Source of the DNA: Breviolum minutum Mf 1.05b.01
Taxonomy: Eukaryota; Sar; Dinophyceae; Suessiales; Symbiodiniaceae
Assembly (NCBI GenBank): GCA_000507305.1
Contig: DF239620.1
Span: 62,001 to 126,000 of the forward strand
Length of the DNA stretch: 64,000 nt
Reading direction: 5' to 3'
Made by a program: the position numbers and the translations under genes. The notes below the pieces were generated by a model that saw only the letters and a list, made by a program, of their open reading frames with translations, made no database searches and was not told where the DNA came from. This document shows, piece after piece, positions 1 through 11,022 of the stretch (position 1 is its first letter; each line of letters begins with the position of its first letter).

Positions 1-725
1 TGTACATAACTTGCACCCGCGTAGGGATTGTGCTTGCTAATGGGTTTTCGGAGAAAACAAGGAGAGGTGTTCAGGGGCCTTTTCTAGGATGGGACATCGA
101 AGAATCAGAACCTGGTGATCCTTGTTGGGGTGGCTCCAAAAGTGCTTGAGGTGAAAGGCCTCCCTTCAACGAGCTTTACATGGAAATGAGCGACTTAGGC
201 CATGGGTTTTTTTGGGCACCGGCTGAGATATGGAAGGGTTTTTTCGGGGGAACGGGAGTCCGATGGTCTCGTTGGGTGAACTGACTTTTATGGCTGAACT
301 CAGCTCACAAATTCTGACGGTTGAGGGAGCCCTATAATCAAAGGGGCAAATCTCAGATCAAAGAAGTGGTTGGATCTGCGGTGTATCAACTGTAGGGTCC
401 TTCCAATTGATTTTTGTTGATCCAACAAGTGAACTTTCGACCTTCCCAGTCCCAGTTGTTTTGAGCCTTGGAGAATCAGAGGGGTCACCTGATCAGATAT
501 CCCTGATAGAAACTGGAAGACTTCAGATTTGTTTGGACCCTTTTGGGAGTTTTGTCCAGTTTTTTCTGGTAGACATTGTCCTGATAGGGATCTTCATCTT
601 GGAATCTTGGGGGATAGAATCACCTGATTTCACAGTTCCCAAGTTGGTTAGGTATAGTAAGTTTACCAAGAGAATGGAGACCAGATTATGGACATTCTTC
701 CCCGTATGTTGACCTTCAGATGCAG
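1..725. other. No gene recognised
   Basis: Open stretches occur on both strands (a 101-codon plus-strand frame at 407-712 is the longest), but none shows the wobble G/C bias, AG|G borders or protein-like composition seen in the firm exons. It is probably intron or spacer of a gene whose last exon may follow. Confidence 0.4.
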
Positions 726-795
726 GAGAAGACAGCGTCCAGAAACTCTGGTTGCTGATGGAGGCGCTGGAGATTCAACGAAAATTCTCACGTGA
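726..795 (+). CDS. Possible terminal exon of an unrecognised gene
   Basis: After the acceptor-like ATGCAG the frame reads RRQRPETLVADGGAGDSTK-ILT and stops at TGA 793-795. The composition is protein-like and the exon starts with G after AG, as most exons here do. No upstream partner exon was identified, so this is a weak call. Confidence 0.25.
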
Positions 796-2165
796 ATAGA
801 GCGACCTTAAGTAGCTGAACAACTACCATGAGTTGTATCTATTTGCAATATAGATAGCTTTGCCATGACTTGCGTATGAAAGTTGGCCATCCAAGTCTTG
901 GATCGCCATTTTGTTGGCCCACCGAAAAAACGCCTAAGATTTGACGGTGAAGACAAATCACCAAACCTCTTGAAGAAGCCTCTAAAAAAATTACGCAAAG
1001 GTTTCCCCAAGCTTTCTTTTCAAAATCGAGTCGGTTTGTTTGCACAGACTTCCAAAAATTGAGTGATGAGCAGTTCACTATCTAGTATGACTTGATGACT
1101 TGATTTTAGCGATAGTACATTACTTGAGAGATGACAAAGGATGAATTCAGAGACTCCGGGGCGACTTGACTTGACCAGTCTTCACGCAAGTTCCGCTTGG
1201 GGAACTTGATTTCTAATGCTTTCTACACAATCTGCGTTGATCCTATCATTCATATTGGAATTCTGCTGTTAGTTTACCTTGCCGGAAAACTCATGTCGAA
1301 AATTGCCCAGCGATAGTGGCAATTGCGCACAACTGAAGCATTTGTTTGAGTAGAAAAGAAGAGCATCAAGAAGCCCAAGTTACCAGGCTTGCTGGAAGCA
1401 TGTAGGATTCGAACTCGGGGTTTCCTTCAGTCTCACAAGGCCTGTTGGGACGGCGATTCGGATTCCAGGCGCAGAGAGCAGCAATTTGCAGCTGAGTCAA
1501 TTTGCTTTAGATTGGTGAAGTTTGCAGTTTGCCCTCTTTCATGGTGACATTGGAAACTTTGCTCCAAAAACAAAAGTCAGAGCGACATTGATGAAACATG
1601 ATGAAACCATGTCATATTGCAATCCCCGAGGCTGGATGGTGGTATCAAGGGAGCGGGTGATCCCCTTTGGTCTTCCTATCCAAATAAACAAGTCCTGTGG
1701 TGATTTTGGGATGTGTATTGTGTGCAACGGCGAACCTTAAAATACTTTCTTGACTGGTCTTTCTCAGACATCCGAAACTACCACAAAAAGATGTGATCTA
1801 GTCAAGAAAGGCAAGCTTTAACGACATCCATTTCGTTTTGAGGCCTGTTCTCCCAAAACGTTTGAAAGACAAGGCTGCAAGATCTTCATGTGTTGCCTGC
1901 AGGCGAGATGCCGGAAGTGTACTAGAGACCCTCCATGAAGTTTATGAATCATGAGGTGCCTTCTCACCAGATGAACCCTGGACCTGGTGACTGTGAGGTG
2001 ATTTTTAATGGAAAGACCACTTTAAGCAAATGGCTTCTCGTTGAGTAAAACCCCTTACCAGCACAGTGAAAGTTTAGGAACCACCAATTGCCACCTAAAA
2101 TGTGTCAATCAATGCTTCAATTGCTTTCTCACCGATTGGTTTTGTGAACTAGCTGGGGGAGGATA
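796..2165. other. No gene recognised
   Basis: No exon-like segment with supporting splice borders was seen. A TTCGAATCC box near 1411-1420 (minus strand) recalls a pol III B box, but no tRNA fold could be built around it. Confidence 0.4.
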
Positions 2166-2520
2166 TGAAATATGTACTTATGTACTTATGTACCTATGTA
2201 TGTGTGTATGTTTGTATGTTTGTATGTTTGTATGTATGGATGTATGTAATGAAATGAAATGAAATGAAATGAAATGAAATGAAATGTAATGTAATGAAAT
2301 GTAATGTAATGTAATGTAATGTAATGTATGTATGTTTGTATGTATGGATGTATGGATGTATGGATGGATGTATGCATGGATGCATGGATGCATGGATGAA
2401 TGGATGCATGGATGCATGGATGCATGTATGCATGTATGTATGTATGTATGTATGTACGTACGTACGTACGTACGTACGTACGTAGGTAGGTAGGTATGTA
2501 TGTATGTATGTACGTATGTT
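2166..2520. repeat. Mosaic tetra/pentanucleotide microsatellite
   Basis: Runs of TATG/TGTA, TGGA/TGCA and ACGT tetranucleotides flank GAAAT and GTAAT pentamers. Three overlapping minus-strand ORFs rich in His/Ile/Ser are translations of this array, not genes. Confidence 0.95.
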
Positions 2521-2597
2521 TGTGGGGTCAGCGCCTCTAAGAGGCCGTGCGCTGTTTCACTTCTTGTCTTCGTGTCATCTTCTTGTCCTTGATGTTT

Positions 2598-2735
2598 TTT
2601 GTCTGGGATGGGGTGGGTGGGGTGGGGGATGGTAACGTCTGGGATGGGGTGGGTGGGGTGGTAACGTTCGTTGTTACGTCATCTTGTTGTCCTTGATGTT
2701 TGTCCGGGATGGGGTGGGTGGGGTGGGGGATGATG
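2598..2735 (+). repeat. G-rich minisatellite, quadruplex-capable
   Basis: Three copies of a unit reading GGGATGGGGTGGGTGGGG (near 2605, 2641 and 2706), each after GTC or GTCT, are separated by short spacers with AACGT and TTGTCCTTGATG. Each unit has at least four runs of three or more Gs within about 20 nt, which fits an intramolecular G-quadruplex. Confidence 0.8.
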
Positions 2736-2846
2736 TAGGCATCTTATTCCGAGAATCTGGTTTCCTTCTCATGGACATGACATGTCAGTTTTGGCTCTAT
2801 GTCACATAAGACATTTTGATTTTGTGTAGTTACGTACCGACTTTTT

Positions 2847-3269
2847 ATGACAATGCCATTGGATTCTGCTATTCATGCATTGGCGCTTGTGATTCTATTA
2901 AGAAGTCTCGATGTGCGCCTGGCTCCGGTTGTGAAACCGTGGGAATCGTTGATTTTTCATGAACTCATCGAGATTCACTCGATCTTGTTTCAGAGCAAAA
3001 GTGAATACTGGGCGCACCAGGTAGTTGTAGCGATGGAAAATTGTTACGGCTGGCAAAGTTTGGATCGAGAATACCAAGTTCTAAAAGAACGATTGTTTCG
3101 CGCAGTGCGCACTCAGCAACCTTTTAGCTCATACGTTATGAGTGTGTGCGACAGACTGGAACAGACTATGAGACGCAATGTAGATCCATTCTTGGCAGAC
3201 GGAACTGATGCGACCTGGTCTTTCCATTGTCACCACGCTTTGACAAGTCTCCATGCTGGGAACATGTGA
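2847..3269 (+). CDS. Intronless 140-codon ORF, unrecognised
   Basis: ATG at 2847 to TGA at 3267-3269. The in-frame stop upstream is at 2817-2819, so the start is well bounded. The product has the composition of a folded protein (for example WESLIFHELIEIH near residue 31, then KSEYWAHQVV and CDRLEQTMRRNV) and no repeats, signal peptide or membrane segment. It is several times longer than any exon elsewhere in the window and has no interior splice signals that improve it, which would fit a processed retrocopy. No family is recognised. It could also be a fragment of a mobile element. Confidence 0.45.
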   Translation: MTMPLDSAIHALALVILLRSLDVRLAPVVKPWESLIFHELIEIHSILFQSKSEYWAHQVVVAMENCYGWQSLDREYQVLKERLFRAVRTQQPFSSYVMSVCDRLEQTMRRNVDPFLADGTDATWSFHCHHALTSLHAGNM

Positions 3270-3493
3270 CGCAACGAAGTTTCGCGGAGGCGATCTTGGA
3301 AAAATGGAACAAAAATGCAGCAAAAGTAGAGATAATTGGCTTTGGTTGGTAACCCTTACAGGGAATTCAGGTCATCACATTTACAATTCCACAAGAATGA
3401 ATTGCAAGACGCATGGGTTTTTGGCAAATCCTGCAAACAGGACGGTTGAAACATCATCAAAAACACACGGCCTCTTACGGGCGCCGTCACCAT

Positions 3494-3710
3494 GTTTGTA
3501 TGTATGTATCTATGTATGTATGTATGTATGTATGTATGTATGTATGTATGTATGTATGTATGTATGTGTGTATGCATGCATGCATGCATGCATGCATGCA
3601 TGTAGCGCAATGCAGTGTAATGTAAAGTAGTGTAGTGTAACGTAACGGAATGTAGTGTAGTGTAATGTAAGGTAATGTATTCCATGTTTATGCATGCATG
3701 CATGCACGTA
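3494..3710. repeat. TGTA/TGCA microsatellite with degenerate GTAATGTA tail
   Basis: (TGTA)n from about 3497 gives way to (TGCA)n near 3574, then to imperfect 5-bp units (TGTAG/TGTAA) to about 3690. The flanking Cys/Met-rich and His-rich ORFs are array translations. Confidence 0.93.
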
Positions 3711-6700
3711 GTTTTATATATATTTATATATATGTATTGTATGTATGCATGCATGTATGTCTGAATGTATGTATGCAGGTACGTACATTTGTAGGTGTGA
3801 GTGTGTATGTAAACGTGTATGATTCAATAACACATTGGCTTTCATGCAAGAAATTGTGTCCCTTGGTCCCAGGCTACTGAGTCTCGAATGCGACCCACAG
3901 CCTCAAGAGCCGGCCTTCAAAATTTCAGCTGTCAGGCAAGCAACCAGACGATATTACAGATCTCTATATATGTTTTCAAACATGTAGGATTGTCAATGTT
4001 TCATCAATTCCACGTGAGATTGAAATGTATAGGGGTCCCATGCGTTAGATGGCACACTGGAGGTCTGGCTCGTTTAGAGAAATTAGAGATTTGTGACGCG
4101 CTTCGCACACCGAAGACCGTTTTTGCATTTGTATAGCGGCTGAAGCCCATTCCTAGCGGGATGCGTGTTTCATGATGGGCGTCGCAGCTGTTATTACTTG
4201 GGCTCACGACTTGTCAATTTTTTTGTGGGTGCTTCAATGAATTGCGATGTGATTCGATGTTGGTGTAATTGTGCCACCCTATGTTTGATTTGTGTTGTGT
4301 ATCTTCCTAGGTACAGACTCAATAAACAGACGTCGTTCATATGTGTCAAAAATGCTTGGATGTATGGTTACCTACAGGTGTTCTATCTTGCCAAATGTAG
4401 ATACAACACATCATGATACCAAGAAGTACATGCAACATGTACTGCAACATGTACTGTATTTATGTGCATATATAAAAGTATATACATATTATATATAATT
4501 TCTACATACATGTATATGTACATAGCTCTGTTTGGATGTCTGATAAATCGATAAAGCTCCTTATTCTGTTCGCATGTCAATTCGCTGTTCTCTACCTATG
4601 AATCCAGGATGTTCATCCCGCGACTATCCAGAGATTTTTTCAAAGCTTATCGTGGCACTTACGTTCAAAACCTCTAAAAATAAATGGCCAAAGGCCACCG
4701 CGACTCTTGGATGTTGGTCCCCTTTTTGGAAAGGCCGTTGCAAGGAATCCTTGCATTGCGCTGAATTCCCGTTGGTCACGATTTGGGGGTGGAGACGTGC
4801 ATAAATGCCCATGAAGAGTTTGCTTCACAGCATGTTACTCTGTTTGCACTTTCCCAAAAATGAACACATGTATTCACGTCTACATGTAATACTTACAGTG
4901 GACAGTGCGTGTTTCAATTGCGAAGAACAAATCATCATGTCTTCTAGGCCCAAGCGCAATGATATGCAGAAATTGCTTTGTGTTGCAGTGTTTCACACAT
5001 GCCAGCAAAAAGAAGGACTCTATTGCAGAGGTACTTTTTCCTTCTCAGGTGATTTGTTTTGTGAAATTCCCTATATTGCAGCAACAGCTCTGTAAGACTT
5101 TTGTTCGCATCAATTTGTTTGGAAGCAATTTTTTTCGCGCAGAAGTTCAGCACCTGAAAGTGGATGACGCATCTTAACTTCCACTGAGGTTTGCAAACCA
5201 ATCATACAAATACCAGCACAGTAAAGCCAAAAGAGGCAGACATGGTTCTCTTTAAGAAAGGCATTCTTTGTTAAAAAGAAACCATGCTGCAGGAACTCTG
5301 CATGTTGTATCAGGGGATCATTCTCAATGCATGTCTTATGAGCTTTGTTATTTCAAGACAAATGCTCCCTGGATCCCCTTCAGAAAAATAGGCAGTGCTT
5401 CAATATGTAAACCTTGAACGACTCCCTGCTTCAAGACTTGTTTTTGTTTTTAATAACAAACAGCCATGAACATTTCTATTCTGAACATGGTCTCCATTGA
5501 TGGAAGATAGTCTACAGTGTAACAACATCCGTTCAAAAGAGAAATTCAATTGCTGGGAAAAACAATCTTGTTCCTTTCAACAGACAACAGAGCTTTCTTG
5601 ATAGCAATGATGATATACATTTGGTCATATAGTTCTCTCAACAAGATGCTCTTCCTGAACATTCTCCCAGCTGCATTTTTGATGCCACACATACTACGCG
5701 TACAAGAAGTGTTGGTGGTAGAAAGACATCTGAGACTTCATAGCAAGTGTAGGTAACACATTGCAAATTTCAGTACCTAGGAGTATACGCAACATAGAAG
5801 GGAATACACTCCAGGAATCATTTTAGGTTCAATCTATCCACTACAAATTTGGGAATACACCTCAGGATAAATTATGTTCAGTTCATGTTGAGCGTCTACA
5901 ACCACAGTCATGCCCCAAATCCTATAGATTGTTTAACACTGCCTCTCCAATCATCAAGAAGAAGCCAAACATGACCGACACACAAATATCTGACAATATG
6001 ACTTTTCAGAACTCCATCCCTCCGCGACCAGCCCCTTTTATTTAAGATTTAAGGATCACATCTGTCAAGACTGGGAAGCTGGAGTGAAGTGGTAAAACGT
6101 GCTTCAGGGGCTTGCGGCGCCGTTGGAAGCAAGAGGGTGAACAAGCGAATACACATTTCTCATTTTTTTCCTTTTCATTTGTGATTCACTTAACTAATTT
6201 GGTCAAGATCAAGGCGCACCACAAGTTTTTGTTTTGATGTGTCGTTATTCAAGGACACTGCAAGCCATTTATATATCTTCATTCTATATACAAACACGTG
6301 TACAGATACACACACATGCAAAATGGACATGTTGCGGTCAAACATGAACTACTCTTTTTGGACCTTTTAATTGTCATGTCCCCCCTCTCTGCTGGAGCCT
6401 GGTAGCAAGTTGGATTAGTTCTGTAAGTTTAGGTTCTTGTAGCTTCCATCAGTGGATACAATCACCTTCTGATGCGACTTCCAGTCGTTGTCACTTTGTC
6501 CACCCAGACTTTTCGAAACTTCTGTGTAGCTCTGAGGTCAGCATTGCCAAGTACTTTCGGTGCCATGGCTGTGCCTAGCCTAGCAGAATATCTTGGAGCC
6601 AAGTGGCTGATGACTGCAGGTGGGGCGGCAGTGTGAAGTTAACTGGTTCTTGGTGTTGGGATGTAGGAATTGAATCTTTTGGAATGTTGTGCTCAACCAG

Positions 6701-7532
6701 GTGTGGGCGATTTTAAGGTCCTGAAATGCAATGGAGACTTGGTGTCATCGCCAGCGGTATTCTGTGTCTTCCACACATTTTTTGGTATCCCAGCTCAAAC
6801 GAATCAAATCTCCTGAAAGTCTGAAAGTCTCTAGATTTGGGCCCCATTCTAATTTGAAGATGTACGAGCCATCGGAACAGGGACGAATTCATGGGCACCC
6901 AAAGTGGAGCCGTGGCCAGGTTTATTAATCTATGCCTTGGGCTGCTTCTTGCTGGGAAGTTCCAAGCTGATAGAGCCATGGACCTCACAATTAGCAGGTC
7001 TTCTATTGATCGGCATCTTGACAGTGAAATGATTCAAGTGAGACGTGATATCACCCCAATTGATGGTAGGATCATCCTGATTTTCAATGATTTTCATGGA
7101 TTTTCCAGAATGGGCAGAGTGGCGAAGCATTCAGATTTTGATTCTGCGACAACATAATGCCAAACTTGCCAAAAAAGGGGTAAACGATTTGATAGAAAAT
7201 AGGAGGTGCTGTCATTGTCATGTCAGAGTTTCCTGTTCACCTGGGGAAACCCAAAGGAATTTGATAACATCCACCGGATGGGATCAAAGTGGATCAAAGT
7301 TTTCCTGGATGATAAAAAAATGGCATGTGATTCGTTGACCCAAAAAGGAATTTTTACTGCAAAAAAGGGTGCAGCGGCACCACCTCAGTCGCTGTTGATT
7401 CTCAGATGACCTGAACAGCCCAGGCAGTGGCTGGGGTCTTTGTTGGACTCCTGTGCTGCCAAGCATGGTCACAATCCTCAGCGGTGAAGCTGGGCGAAAA
7501 ATCCTGCGGTTGCTGACTCCCTGGTGCCCAGG
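3711..7532. other. No convincing gene; AT-rich non-coding DNA
   Basis: Several 60-96 codon frames exist on both strands, none with consistent splice borders or wobble bias. A weak terminal-exon-like piece (GLAAPLEARG then TGA, about 6108-6140) follows a CTTCAG acceptor. Short TA-rich tracts lie at 3715-3740 and 4480-4520. Confidence 0.4.
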
Positions 7533-7621
7533 TGGATACTGCCGCTTGCAGGCTCACCAACATCCCACCGGAGGTGCTGTTAAACGGCAGGGCCGGGCCA
7601 CATCTGGGAAATTTTCACTTT
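7533..7621 (+). CDS. Exon-like segment, unrecognised
   Basis: After GTGCCCAG the frame reads VDTAACRLTNIPPEVLLNG and on through RAGPHLGNF. Wobble G/C is about 75 percent in its core and a stop (TGA) lies just upstream of the acceptor, as expected for an intron. The donor is not certain. An alternative frame starting after CTTGCAG at 7549 ends in a stop and is less biased. Confidence 0.4.
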
Positions 7622-8067
7622 CTAAAAGCTTGGAGGCCTGAAATACCTACTTTAGTGACGTACGAGATTGGGAAAAACTGAGTGGACATGTCAACAGATC
7701 CACAGGAGTAGCAGGCAAGGGCATTGACATGGAATTGAGTAGTAGGTCCAGCACTTTATAGTAAATTGTCAAATGTTACAGCTGGCCGAAACATGTTGGG
7801 TGTACTGGTGTCAGTGCTATTCCTAAAGTATCCAGGCACCAAAAGTCACGAGGCAAATAGCAGGATGTGGTCACTGTTACTTACTTCAGGGGGTAGCGGA
7901 GAACCATGCTATTAAGGTCCGCATGTAGATCTCGCTATTCACGCCCATAGGGGAGAATGCTACCCTTTGACATCTACATTTCTCAAGCAGATGATAATCG
8001 AAGCCACTCACGGTAATTTGAATAGAATATACCTCTATAGATGATATCTTCCACCTTGACAAACACA

Positions 8068-8200
8068 TGAGCATCTCGATTTTCCTCGTCAATGATCAGG
8101 TGGCTCGACACAAGGTGTCACCACCTGTGTGGGGAGCACCCAGCTGTCATGGCTGGGACGGTTGGGCGACATGGAATAGAGCGTACTTTAAGCTTGTATT
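8068..8200 (+). CDS. Exon-like segment, unrecognised
   Basis: The frame reads through SISIFLVNDQ and then VARHKVSPPVWGAPSCHGW before entering a microsatellite. A GATCAG acceptor at about 8099 and a GTACTTTAAG donor near 8188 would define a smaller exon. G+C content rises locally, as in firm exons. No family is recognised. Confidence 0.35.
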
Positions 8201-8217
8201 ATTTCATATCACAGTGG

Positions 8218-8740
8218 AAGGGAACGAAACGAAATGAATGGACATGACATGACTGGAATGACTGAAATGACGGGAATGAATGGGATTGGGGTGGAATGGA
8301 ATGGAATGGAATGGATGAATGGATGAATGGACGAATGGACGAATGGACGAATGGACGGATGGACGGATGGACGAATGGACGAATGGACGAATGGACGAAT
8401 GGATGAATGAATGAATGAATGAGTGAATGAATGAAATGACATGACATGACATGACATGTCATGACATGAAATAAAATAAAATGAAATGACATGAAATGAA
8501 ATGAAATGAAATGAAATGAAAGGAAGGAAGGAAGGAAAGAAAGAAAGAAAGAAAGAAAGAATGAATGAATGAATAAATGAATGAATGAATGAGTGAATGA
8601 ATGAATGAATGAATGAATGAATGAATGAATGAATGAATGTGGATGGATGGATGGATGGATGGATGGATGGATGGATGGATGAATGAATGAATGAATGAAT
8701 GAATGAACGAACGAACGAACGAACGAACGAACGAACGAAT
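8218..8740. repeat. Large mosaic GAAT/GGAC/GGAT/GAAC microsatellite
   Basis: About 520 bp of successive tetra- and pentanucleotide blocks: GGAAT, GGACGAAT, ATGAC/ATGAA, GAAG/GAAA, GAAT, GGAT, then GAAC. Three overlapping minus-strand ORFs of 82-238 codons (HSFIHSFI, PSIHPSIH, RSFVRSFV) are purely repeat translations. Confidence 0.96.
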
Positions 8741-10943
8741 GGGTAGAGGATAAAGGCAATCAAAGGCACAATTAATTTTATGTACGAGCCAGTTTGCAAG
8801 TTTGAAAAAAAATATATATATATGTATCTGGAATTCATACGTGATAGTCCCCTCATGATGGTTATTGCTTGACAGGACAGGTCTCAATTGCAGCACAGCA
8901 GGTGAATTCCAATCCAGGGTTTCCAAACAAAACATGTCCCAAATTTCCTGCTCTGCATTTGTAAATGATATCTTCCGTGTCCAACCCACTTCCTCTTTTG
9001 AAATGATCCCTCTCAATCGGACATCTGCGAATCTAGGTCTTCGATTTTCAATGCGGCTGCTGCTTTGGGTGAAGCATTGGGTCCAACTTTGGGTACCTGG
9101 CTGTTGGCACAAGGCTTTGAGAGCGGAACGCGATTGCTGAGCATTTTCCTGATAGTCTATGCGATCTCTACACATTGCAGTGTGCCAGGTGCGAAACGGG
9201 CTGATTGGTAGGGGAGATAGAATGGGGTTGGGTTAGAAGAAGGAAAAGTAATGATAGGTGAACTTCATGTGTGAATGGAAATGTCTGGGGCAACTTTTGA
9301 AAGGGAGGCAGCACATACAGACTGGAACAGATTCAAATCTTGATCCATCAATTTCGAATCGAGTTTCGAAGAGCGTAGCTCCTCACAAAAAGTCAAGGTC
9401 TGCACTCCACCTTTTGGACGGTTTACTTTGTACCCAAGCACGGTTTGATTGTGATGAGTAACAAATGCCAAAGAACCTTAAGGCACTTTTGCGTAGATGA
9501 GCTGGTGGATGTATAGAGTTATCGGAATCTTCATAGACTGTCTGCATGACTGCATGACCCATTCTGTCTTTGAATCTAAATATCTGGAAATTAGATGGCA
9601 CAGTCCTATCAACGGAAATATTTTCGATACTGTCAGCACTGATTATATAGATAGGTTCTCTATCTTGTGAGTGGTCCGCAGGCGGTCCTGTTTTCTTGCC
9701 ACTGAAATGCCAGGCGGTCGGCCAGCCGCAGAGCAACCTTCTCTGAGTCGCGAAATGACAGTGCATACACAGACGCATCTCCATTCGGTTCTTCCCAGAG
9801 CCAATTCCATTTGAAGATGAGCATCAAGAAATGTCTTTACCCAGGGGACTCAAGACAACCTATCTACATCAATTCCCATCACTCCATATCAGATGAAGAG
9901 TGACTAGCAAGTATCTTGACTTACTATGGAAACCATTGGAAAACCACTATGAATTGACTTACAGCCAGCAAAATCGGTGATTTTCACTGCCGTATCTGCA
10001 AGACAGGTAATCCAACTTATATACATCTTTGTGAATTGACATGTTTTGGGATTCAAGGTCAGAGACTGAATACTTTTAGGTTGGATTTGATGAAAGTTGA
10101 TGGTCTTTAGATCCTGTATAGCCAGTTTTGGATGAAGGAGCTGGGGATAGTTGTTTCCACTGAATGCGAGGTTGACAAGCCCTGCCTTAGGAAGCAGTCT
10201 AAATCACGGCTTGGTCAAAGCAGGATTAAGCTGTCGGATAGAAGGGCCTGAGAAATGTGGACTCGCAGGACACGTCATTGAAAGCCATATCTAAGCTCTT
10301 GAGGCCCCGAACATAGTGGCAAGTGGAGGGGTGCTTCGGTACCCACGCGATCATACCAGTCACTTGTTAATCGACCATGAACGAAAAACCTTCAAGTGGA
10401 GATAGTTCAGGAATCTCCGTCACTAGGATTTCTGAAACTGTGAGTCAATTTAGTGAATTCCTGGAAGAATTTGGAGTACTTGCTGTCATAGCTTTCGAAC
10501 TTCAAACAAAGTTGCGAACTATCTCTAATCATAAAACGACCACTCACTTGCGCTGAAAACGACAGTTCATAAGAATGTGAGCTGTTTCCATTTTCCATCA
10601 ACGAACAATCAATTGGATCGAACTTGACGAATGACCCTTTTGACTGCTGACCAAAGCGTCGGTGGACTCGTTTGGAATAGATTTAGATTATGCAGTTTGG
10701 AAGCGACAATCGTCATATCCCGCAATCAAAAGTCCAGTTGTTACCAGAGATTTGGGATCAGAAAGGGTTATGACAAAAATACTCACAGAATTGTGAGGAT
10801 GGTGGTCATTTGGTGATTCCTGTCGATGTTCTTCAAAATTTCTCCCAAATCTGGTCATAATCCAGAAAGGATGTTACCCCCCATTTTTGATGAGACAAAA
10901 AAACATCTGGAGTTTTTCGAAAAAAATCCTTCCGGGATGACAG
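8741..10943. other. No convincing gene
   Basis: Minus-strand frames at 8850-9175 and 9383-9784 look moderately protein-like, but plus-strand frames are also open and neither has supported splice borders. It probably contains upstream introns of the orphan gene that follows. Confidence 0.4.
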
Positions 10944-11022
10944 CTTTGCTCGGCATATCCCGATGGCTTAGGCAAGGGATCCAGAATTGGAAGAAGCGCG
11001 GGCAGGCGATGTTGAGAGACCG
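10944..11022 (+). CDS. Orphan gene exon a
   Basis: Acceptor GATGACAG, donor CG|GTGTTGAG. Two nucleotides, 25 codons, two nucleotides; reads LLGISRWLRQGIQNWKKRG. The two-nucleotide remainder CG joins T of the next exon to give Arg. Confidence 0.7.

Noticed and set aside
1380-1456. Minus-strand tRNA suggested by GTTCGAATCC (B-box-like) and CTGGAA/TTCCAG ends 77 nt apart
   Set aside because: The T-stem does not pair, no A box or D-arm is present, and no anticodon stem can be drawn.
8199-9175. Minus-strand ORFs of 186-238 codons
   Set aside because: They are Ser/Phe/His/Pro translations of the tetranucleotide array, open in three overlapping frames.
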